From an uncultured Porphyromonadaceae bacterium (GTDB taxonomy: Bacteria; Bacteroidota; Bacteroidia; Bacteroidales; Muribaculaceae): DNA of 6,755 bases. The DNA lies in NCBI GenBank assembly GCA_947178685.1, contig CAMWZE010000082.1, positions 1 through 6,755 on the forward strand, written 5' to 3'. The notes beneath the pieces were generated by a model, which saw only the letters and a program-made list of their open reading frames with translations, was not told where the DNA came from and did not search any database. The first letter of the stretch is position 1, and each line of letters opens with the position of its first letter. The translations under genes and the position numbers were made by a program. Below are positions 1 through 5,498 of this stretch, piece after piece.

Positions 1-65
1 ATCCTATTATATTGTATTATGGCAACCTTGCAGATATAAGTGCCTTATCAGTCAGGCTTTCGCTT
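1..65. other. Short non-coding left edge, downstream of fecR
   Basis: These bases follow the fecR stop codon. On the minus strand the sequence turns AT-rich toward the edge. I see no start codon with a following frame, no TAnnTTTG promoter element and no convincing terminator hairpin. By family precedent the next gene would be a SusC-like TonB-dependent receptor, but none of it is visible here. Confidence 0.5.
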
Positions 66-1076
66 CTAAGGTGTTTTCTCTCGATTGTAAGGGATCGCAA
101 ATCCGTAAATCTTGCTGAGGATGGATAGTGTCTCGTTAATATCGTCATCGGGAAGCACTCCTGTGAAGGGACTGTTGATAGCGGTTGAGATCTCCTTACT
201 TATAGTTACCTCATATCTCTCCTCGAGTTTCTTTATTAGTTCGGAAGGAGCGATGCTATCATAGCGCACACCGAAGATCCTGCGCCTGAGCATTGGATTA
301 GATCGGAATACTGCGATATCAAATTTCCCGGTTTTCTTATCATAGATCACGGATTCTCCGGAAGATAGCTTCACGGTCTGACCTTCAGGCGTTGAAACGG
401 ATACGGAGCCTGTGTCGAGGATTACCTCGGCGGATTCAGAATTACTACGCGAATAGAAATTGAAGCTTGTGCCCGTGACTTTTACCGTAACACCATCTCC
501 ATTCACGATGAATGGATGACGACTGTCTTTACTCACATTGAAGTACGCCTCACCGTTGAATTCTATCTCTCGGTGACCGAGGGCTAGATCGGAGGGGTAG
601 CGAAGCGTGGTGCGTCCGGCAAGACTTACTATCGTACCATCGGGAAGAGCGATGCGTGATTTTTCACCGAATCCGGTGGAAATTTCAGTATAACCTATAG
701 TTGAGAGAAGTGAATGGGTGTGTGCTACGAAGAATACGGAGAGTCCCACAGCGAGCAGACCAATTATCATAGCCGCTGTCGACATAATTTTCCATTTCCG
801 CGAGGGATCGGATTTTATCGGTTCCACTGGATTTAGTGTTACGGCAATTTCAGGGAGATCCATCATGATCTCATGATCGAGACGTCGCTTCACACGCTCT
901 ATCATTTCCGGTGTGGGCTCAATTCCGTCGGACACACCTTCTCCATTAACTATAGCATCCATGGCCTTATCTATCTCAGCCGGGGAGAGCCTTTGAAGAA
1001 GCCGGCGCATCTCTCCGAGTTCGTCGGGGGTCAGGGTGTTTGACCGATATTTCCTTATTAAATCTTCAATCAACAT
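66..1076 (-). CDS. FecR-family anti-sigma factor (inner-membrane regulator)
   Basis: A 336-residue FecR-type protein. It should hold its partner ECF sigma factor at the inner membrane and release it when an outer-membrane TonB-dependent receptor binds its ligand. Residues 1-95 form a charged, helical cytoplasmic region that would bind sigma. One membrane segment lies at about 97-119 (AAMIIGLLAVGLSVFFVAH). The periplasmic FecR domain spans about 130-225, with the typical ALPDGTIVSLAGRTTLRYP and GEAYFNVSKDSRHPFIV stretches. A C-terminal DUF4974-like domain follows at about 267-330 (FGVRYDSIAPSELIKKLEERYEV). Length and domain order are normal for Bacteroidota. ATG is the start, 15 bases after the sigma stop, so the two are almost certainly co-transcribed. 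The stop is TAG. The ligand and receptor cannot be told from this window, since the expected SusC/SusD genes lie beyond the left edge. Confidence 0.93.
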   Translation of the reverse strand: MLIEDLIRKYRSNTLTPDELGEMRRLLQRLSPAEIDKAMDAIVNGEGVSDGIEPTPEMIERVKRRLDHEIMMDLPEIAVTLNPVEPIKSDPSRKWKIMSTAAMIIGLLAVGLSVFFVAHTHSLLSTIGYTEISTGFGEKSRIALPDGTIVSLAGRTTLRYPSDLALGHREIEFNGEAYFNVSKDSRHPFIVNGDGVTVKVTGTSFNFYSRSNSESAEVILDTGSVSVSTPEGQTVKLSSGESVIYDKKTGKFDIAVFRSNPMLRRRIFGVRYDSIAPSELIKKLEERYEVTISKEISTAINSPFTGVLPDDDINETLSILSKIYGFAIPYNREKTP

Positions 1077-1091
1077 GGTAATTTCTTATCG

Positions 1092-1703
1092 TTACGACAG
1101 ATTCCTGAAATAGCATATGCAGCTTGCAATCAACAATATCATCATCAGGAGTCCTGACGTATTTTCCAATGACTGGCGTAAGGCCTTCAATCCCGATGAC
1201 AAGGCATTCCTGACAGTTTGGACACTAAGTCCAAGCTTGATGGCAATTTCAGGGACATCAAGATTATCCAGGCGTGACATTTTCACGACACGCTGTTGTG
1301 TGGCAGGGAGTTTATCCATCTGAGCCACTACCATTTTCTCGAATTCACGATATTCGATATTCTCGAACCCTAAGTTCATGTCGGGTTCGTGCAACGCTTT
1401 CACATAGTCGTTGTAAAGATTGGAGTTCAGTCGTGATTTCCAAAGGTTGAGTATGCGGTTGCGCAGGGCTGTAAAGAGATAGGGTCGCAAGGTGTCAATC
1501 GGCTTGAGTTCCTCTCGTGTGCGCCATAGGTTGAGAAACACATCCTGCACTACATCTTCCGCGTCTTCCGGGCTATTGGTGAGACGGAGACTATACGCCA
1601 GCATACGTCGACCATAGATATTGTATATGGTCTGGAATGCTTCCTTATGTCCGTTTCGGAGCCTCTCGATTATATACCTCTCGTCGTTATGATCAAAGTG
1701 CAT
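1092..1703 (-). CDS. ECF RNA polymerase sigma-70 factor, Bacteroides-expansion type, with hydrophobic C-terminal tail
   Basis: A 203-residue extracytoplasmic-function sigma factor that would direct RNA polymerase to target genes once freed from FecR. Region 2 covers about residues 22-90, with the core-binding motif SPEDAEDVVQDVFLNLW (44-60) and the -10-recognition helix around RPYLFTALRNRILNLWKSR. Region 4 covers about 125-180, with LPATQQRVVKMSRLDNLDVPEIA and the helix-turn-helix KLGLSVQTVRNALSSGLKAL. A strongly hydrophobic segment, GLLMMILLIASCICYF, lies at 184-199 near the C-terminus. Such a tail is known in ECF sigma factors of Bacteroidota (ECF10-like / 'Bacteroides expansion' families). 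The ATG at 1703 fits the usual N-terminus (NDERYIIERLRNGHKEAF); the frame is open further upstream but offers no ATG. There is no clear Shine-Dalgarno site, as is common in Bacteroidota. It is driven by the promoter at 1783-1814 and followed by fecR. The stop is TAA. Confidence 0.95.
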   Translation of the reverse strand: MHFDHNDERYIIERLRNGHKEAFQTIYNIYGRRMLAYSLRLTNSPEDAEDVVQDVFLNLWRTREELKPIDTLRPYLFTALRNRILNLWKSRLNSNLYNDYVKALHEPDMNLGFENIEYREFEKMVVAQMDKLPATQQRVVKMSRLDNLDVPEIAIKLGLSVQTVRNALSSGLKALRQSLENTSGLLMMILLIASCICYFRNLS

Positions 1704-1777
1704 TACACTGGCTTGTAAATAGAGGGGTCCATACAGGAGCTTATCGGACGCCTCAGATGTCTGAAGAATGTGAAATC

Positions 1778-1796
1778 GTGTGCAAATTTATCACAC
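1778..1796. promoter_or_regulatory. Inverted repeat GTGTG-N9-CACAC over the -7 element (candidate operator)
   Basis: GTGTG (1778-1782) and CACAC (1792-1796) form a 5-bp inverted repeat flanking the -7 element at 1783-1790. A dimeric regulator bound here would block the promoter. The arms are short, so chance is possible and no regulator is identified. It is not a proper CRP site, since the half-sites and spacing differ from TGTGA-N6-TCACA. Confidence 0.3.
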
Positions 1797-1814
1797 AAAC
1801 TTGTTATTTCCAAA
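1783..1814 (-). promoter_or_regulatory. Bacteroides-type sigma(ABfr) promoter of the sigma/fecR operon
   Basis: On the minus strand, TTTG (bases 1814-1811) is followed after exactly 20 bases by TAAATTTG (1790-1783). This is a full match to the Bacteroidota primary promoter consensus, TTTG, 19-21 bases, TAnnTTTG. Transcription would start at about 1775-1778, leaving a 5' leader of roughly 72-75 bases before the sigma ATG at 1703. The call rests on the consensus match and position; it has not been tested. Confidence 0.75.
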
Positions 1815-1886
1815 TCTTGATAGACAATAAATACTCATATAGATTATCCAAGATAAGGAAATGTTAATAATCCGGGATATTTTCAC

Positions 1887-1931
1887 GCCTACACCGGGTA
1901 CGATAAATTATGTCGCGGTTCCGGTGTAGGC
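1887..1931 (-). terminator. 45-base hairpin with 11-bp perfect stem after the hydrolase operon (candidate terminator)
   Basis: GCCTACACCGG (1887-1897) and CCGGTGTAGGC (1921-1931) are perfect inverted repeats enclosing a 23-base loop. In minus-strand RNA the hairpin begins 26 bases after the EEP gene's stop codon, where a terminator is expected. However, the sequence after the stem (GTGAAAATATCCCGG) has no U-tract, and the opposite direction has none either. It could therefore be a U-less terminator, a 3' end stabiliser or a protein-binding site. The stem is GC-rich and the match is unlikely by chance in a 254-base gap. Confidence 0.45.
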
Positions 1932-1957
1932 AGTTTATGAGAGGAAATAGAAGGAAT

Positions 1958-2914
1958 CTACGGCAGTACAACTGTTGTGAGGATGGGGAAATGATCGGAG
2001 GGGAGACGAGTCTCACAATTCAACACCTCACAATCATAGCCTCCGGTTGTATCGCCGGGCTCCTTCCCACCGGGAGCTGTACGATAAGAATCGGTGAGGA
2101 TTCCATATCTCTGTACTTTTACGTCCGGTGACACGAAGATGTGGTCTATACGACTGTTACAATAGCCTGACCCATTGAATTCATTCCATGTGCCGTTAGT
2201 CTCATATACTATATCTGCTTTAGAGCGAGTGTCATCGAAAGTATCAGATGAGGCCATTAACTTATAACAATCACTTGTTTGGTCTACGTTAAAGTCACCG
2301 GTGATGAAGGCAGGCATGTTTCCTCCTATCACTTTGGCCTTATTCATTACAAGTTTCATGCCTTCTAATCGTGCATTTTTACCTATATGATCAAGATGAA
2401 CGTTGAATAGCACAAAATCTTTTCCGGAAGCTCTGTGGCGGAATTTTCCCCAGGTACAGATGCGATAGCATACGGCATCCCATCCCTTACCCGGTTTATC
2501 GGGAGTCTCAGAAAGCCAAAAAAAGCCTTTGTCGAGAAGATCAAACTTATCGGACCGATAGAAAATAGCTGTATGCTCACCGGCATTCTTGCCATCGTCG
2601 CGACCGACTCCTATATAATCATATTTATGTAGATGATGGCGTAGATCTTCCAACTGAAATTTGAGTCCTTCTTGTGTGCCGAATATATCAAACTCATGGA
2701 ATTGCACCAGATCTGCAATTACCTTGCTGCGAGTCTGCCATCGATCGCCTTGCAAGGAGTCTGCATTGGTATAATACCGTATGTTGTACGTTGCGAGATT
2801 GAATTTTCCATCAGCATCGATACTCCCTCCGGTTGTTTCAAACGGTCGCCGATTTTCTGCATTTCCACAGGCAAAACAGATAAGTATCACGGCTGATATA
2901 AGTAGTCGTATCAT
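1958..2914 (-). CDS. Exported endonuclease/exonuclease/phosphatase (EEP) family hydrolase
   Basis: A 318-residue phosphodiesterase of the Mg-dependent DNase I / sphingomyelinase-like EEP superfamily. An N-terminal hydrophobic signal, MIRLLISAVILICFACGNAE, directs export; the Cys at 16 could be lipidated, but the lipobox is weak. The family motifs appear in order: NLATYNIRYY (39-48), GTQEG with metal ligand Glu82, NVHLDH with His173, TGDFNVD with Asp207 and Asn209, RIDHIF (255-260) and the catalytic pair Asp307-His308 in PSDHFPI. The active site therefore looks complete. An extra loop of about 25 residues, rich in Gly and Asp with two Cys, sits between RIDHIF and SDHFP (about 278-303). The substrate cannot be read from sequence; relatives act on nucleic acids, phospholipids, inositol phosphates or other phosphodiesters. 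The start ATG lies 4 bases beyond the GH31 stop, so the two are co-transcribed. The stop is TAG. Confidence 0.92.
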   Translation of the reverse strand: MIRLLISAVILICFACGNAENRRPFETTGGSIDADGKFNLATYNIRYYTNADSLQGDRWQTRSKVIADLVQFHEFDIFGTQEGLKFQLEDLRHHLHKYDYIGVGRDDGKNAGEHTAIFYRSDKFDLLDKGFFWLSETPDKPGKGWDAVCYRICTWGKFRHRASGKDFVLFNVHLDHIGKNARLEGMKLVMNKAKVIGGNMPAFITGDFNVDQTSDCYKLMASSDTFDDTRSKADIVYETNGTWNEFNGSGYCNSRIDHIFVSPDVKVQRYGILTDSYRTAPGGKEPGDTTGGYDCEVLNCETRLPSDHFPILTTVVLP

Positions 2915-2918
2915 ATCA

Positions 2919-5483
2919 TTATTCAGTTATTCCGGCATCCTTGAGAAATTTCTCACGTGCCTTGTCGTTCATTTTTTGATTTGCAGAAACTTCCTTGATT
3001 CTATTGAACTTAGATCGAAAGTTGTTTATGATCTCCATTTCATTCTCCGGTGAATAACCGAGGGCCTCATAGACAGTACTCATTGGACCGAATTCCTCGT
3101 TTACCTCAAGACCGGATGAGAGTTCTTTAATTTCAGCAAAAGCTGAGGTGAAACGTTTCATTGCTCCTATTGTGCCATCGGCTACTAAAGCATTGTCGGG
3201 GAACAGGAATTCCACGTAGTGAGAGCGTGAGGGATCCATACCTGGTATGGAAGCTGTGGAAGAGAGATCTGTGGGATCATAGGTGAACTCTGCCTCTACT
3301 CCATCTATAGTTACTTTCAGCGGGCGGAGGGTTGCCGGTATCGATACCTCAAAATCTCGTTTGCCAGGCATCTCACGATAGCTACCCATACGTGGGCCTA
3401 TATTGACACGCAGACGATTGCCGTCGCATATGGAAGTCACTTCGGTTGTAGCGAACTCACCATCGTATTTGTCATCATCACCGAAGTCTTCATAAAGTGA
3501 GAATCTGCCTTCTCCTCCGGGATATACTACGATACGGTAGGGAGAGGCATTGCTTCTTAAATTGGAGACCTTTCCTGCATGATTAGGAATTAAAGCACCC
3601 GCTTTAATATACACCGGATATTCATCCATAGCAAATTTGCGACTGTAGACTTTTCCACCGTCCAGAAGAGTACCTGTAGCCTCCTCATACCATTTTCCTT
3701 CCGGTAACCACACTTCTACAGTAGAATATCCATTGACCGCCGGACTGGCTACTGGGGCAACAAGCATATCGTCACCAAACATGTATTGGCTTCCAAAATT
3801 ATATGCGTTCTCATCTCCTGGCCATTCATAATACATAGGACGACACAGACTTACACCAGTGTCATAAGCTTTGCGAGACATCGTATATATATACGGAGCA
3901 ATCCGATAGCGACGCTGTATAGCATCCCGGATATACTGCATTGTCTTACGGTCGAAGTTCCAGGGCTCCTTGTTGAGCTTGGCATTTTTTGTAGAGTGGT
4001 TACGCATCATCGGACTATAGACACCGAACTGGAACGAACGGGTGTAAAGTTCAGGATCTATCACAGAATCGCCAGGTGCCATATAGAAGCCACCAAGGTC
4101 ATGACACCAGTACCCATAACCTACGTTAGCGGCGGTTGATGTGAAATAAGGCATGTAACCGAGGGTTTTCCATGTAGAATAACTGTCGCCGGAAAATCCA
4201 ATTTGATAACGGTGATTACCGAGTCCTCCCCAGCGATGGAAAATGAGTGGACGATTCTTACCGTCACTCTTCATTTTATTATAGAAGGTATGGTTGAGCC
4301 ACCATGTGTTGCTTAGGGAGTCAAGACGTGAATCATAAAGATCCTGTTGCCAATCAAGCCACCAGAAGTTGACACCTTCTTTAGTCATAGGATCCAATAT
4401 ATGGTCGAACATGCTTGTCACGAAGCGGCGGTCAGACGACACCCAAGGGATATCCTTTCCAGTCTCTGGTTTTACTCCATTTTCTCTTGCAATCTCTGGA
4501 TAGGCCGACTCAAAACGCTTTACGCCTGAGGCAGGATGAAGATTGAGGGTTATCTTGAGATTTTTGTCGCGAAGCCAATTGAGAAAACGTTCGGGTTGCG
4601 GGAAAAGCCGGCGATTCCATGTCCAGCCGGTCCAACCGCCATGGTCTTCATCGGTATAATGCCAATCCATGTCTATAACGAGTACTTCAAGGGGAATACC
4701 ATAGTCTTCGAAATTCTTCACCAGCTGTCTGAGTTCATGCTCTGAATAGGCCCACCAACGCGACCACCAATATCCGAAGGCATAACGTGGTGGCATAGGA
4801 ATCTTTCCTGAGAGTACGGTGAAATCTTTTAGAGCCCCTTTATAGTCCTCTCCATAAGAGAGGAAGTACCAGTCTTGAGTACCCTTTTTGGCCTTACGTT
4901 CCTTTACCCAAGGTATATTCGGATCATCATCAAGGAGATAACTGTTGGAATCATCAATTAGGGTCCACCCATCTCGTGCCAACAGACCATTCTCGAGTGA
5001 TTGGGGAGTGGAAGTCCATGTGCCGTCTTCTTCTTTCTTCAATTTGTCAGGACCATCCCAACGATCGAGGGTACGGGTGGTTCCCATAAGGTTCTCTTTC
5101 TGGGAAGTGCCGGGAGTCCATGTGAAGGATTTCATTCCGACACCGGATGTAACACTGAGGTTTTCTGCAGAGAAAGGCTTGTTGCCTTTCTTGTATGTAA
5201 GTTTCATTTTCGGAGTGGTAATCACAACCTTCTCCTTAGTGTCGTCTACTTTAACGTTAGTCTCAGGATACAAACTATTGTAGGCGATGAAACTACGATC
5301 ATCCGTAAATTTAACGTTTGGAGAATATTACATTCTCACAAGACCCTAGGCCCCGACAGTGAATCTGGCATTGTGGTCCTTATAAACTACACCATCGGAA
5401 GTGGTCGGGGCCTCTCCCCACATGCAGGCTGTTGATAACATCACTAAGCCAGCTGTAAGATTTCGTCTAATGTTATTATACAT
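2919..5483 (-). pseudogene. GH31 family alpha-glycosidase, 5' part interrupted by two in-frame stop codons
   Basis: A glycoside hydrolase family 31 enzyme (alpha-glucosidase / alpha-xylosidase / alpha-galactosidase class; specificity not readable). Numbered from the TTG at 5273, the 784-residue open part has the (beta/alpha)8 barrel from about 155 to 480. It includes GYWWSRWWAYSE (167-178), VLVIDMDWH (197-205), the nucleophile Asp307 in FWWLDWQQD and the acid/base Asp363 in GFSGDSYSTW. A DUF5110-like beta domain spans about 578-690, and an unusual helical tail runs from 695 to 784. The frame continues upstream of the TTG for 70 codons to an ATG at 5483, giving a signal sequence (MYNNIRRNLTAGLVMLSTA) and family-like N-terminal strands (YKDHNARFTV, GLVRM, YSPNVKFTDDRSFIAYN). 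TAG (5346-5348) and TAA (5328-5330) break this part. The ATG lies 15 bases after the preceding gene's stop, with purine-rich AGAAGAG just before it, so 5483 is the ancestral start. Without readthrough, any product would lack the signal peptide. An intact gene with local sequence errors is the main alternative. Confidence 0.85.
5328..5348 (-). other. Two in-frame stops, TAG and TAA, in the GH31 N-terminal region
   Basis: In the frame joining the ATG at 5483 to the 784-codon GH31 body, codon 5348-5346 is TAG and codon 5330-5328 is TAA. Five sense codons (Gly-Leu-Val-Arg-Met) separate them. Protein on both sides stays in one frame and looks like GH31 N-terminal sequence, so these are substitutions, not a frameshift. 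The second position is usually Glu in this motif (RMEYSP). Each stop is one G-to-T change from a Glu codon (GAG, GAA). Confidence 0.85.
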
Positions 5484-5498
5484 ATCTCTTCTGTAAGA

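Larger units (their letters stand above)
1704..1957. other. Intergenic region between the hydrolase operon and the sigma/fecR operon
   Basis: This 254-base gap is the largest non-coding stretch in the window. From the EEP side toward the sigma gene it holds the hairpin at 1887-1931, an AT-rich stretch with a small palindrome TTATC-CAA-GATAA (1844-1856), the promoter at 1783-1814 and a leader of about 75 bases. I see no small gene or RNA gene in it. The layout marks a transcription-unit boundary. Confidence 0.7.

Noticed and set aside
36..68. Terminator hairpin after fecR
   Set aside because: Only a short, bulged stem (around GCCT / AGGC) can be drawn, with no U-tract. Such operons usually continue into a SusC gene.
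1117..1323. Plus-strand reading frame opposite the sigma gene
   Set aside because: It is antisense to conserved sigma region 4 and shows no protein family features.
1778..1796. A CRP-type binding site
   Set aside because: The arms resemble TGTGA / TCACA only in part, and the spacing does not fit N6.
1844..1856. Small palindrome TTATC-CAA-GATAA as an operator
   Set aside because: Five-base arms in AT-rich DNA are common by chance, and nothing else supports a role.
5271..5273. TTG at 5273 as the natural GH31 start
   Set aside because: The in-frame sequence upstream is family-like and leads to an ATG with a signal peptide 15 bases after the previous gene. The TTG lies inside conserved N-terminal sequence and would leave the enzyme without export.
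5328..5348. A variant genetic code in which TAA and TAG encode glutamate
   Set aside because: TAA ends the sigma and GH31 frames, and TAG ends the EEP and fecR frames, all at normal family lengths. The other genes show no internal in-frame stops, so the code is standard.
3786..5435. Plus-strand reading frames opposite the GH31 gene (for example 3786-4139, 4945-5283, 5001-5435)
   Set aside because: They lie antisense to a clear enzyme gene or its upstream part, have no recognisable domains or start signals, and are chance by-products of its codons.
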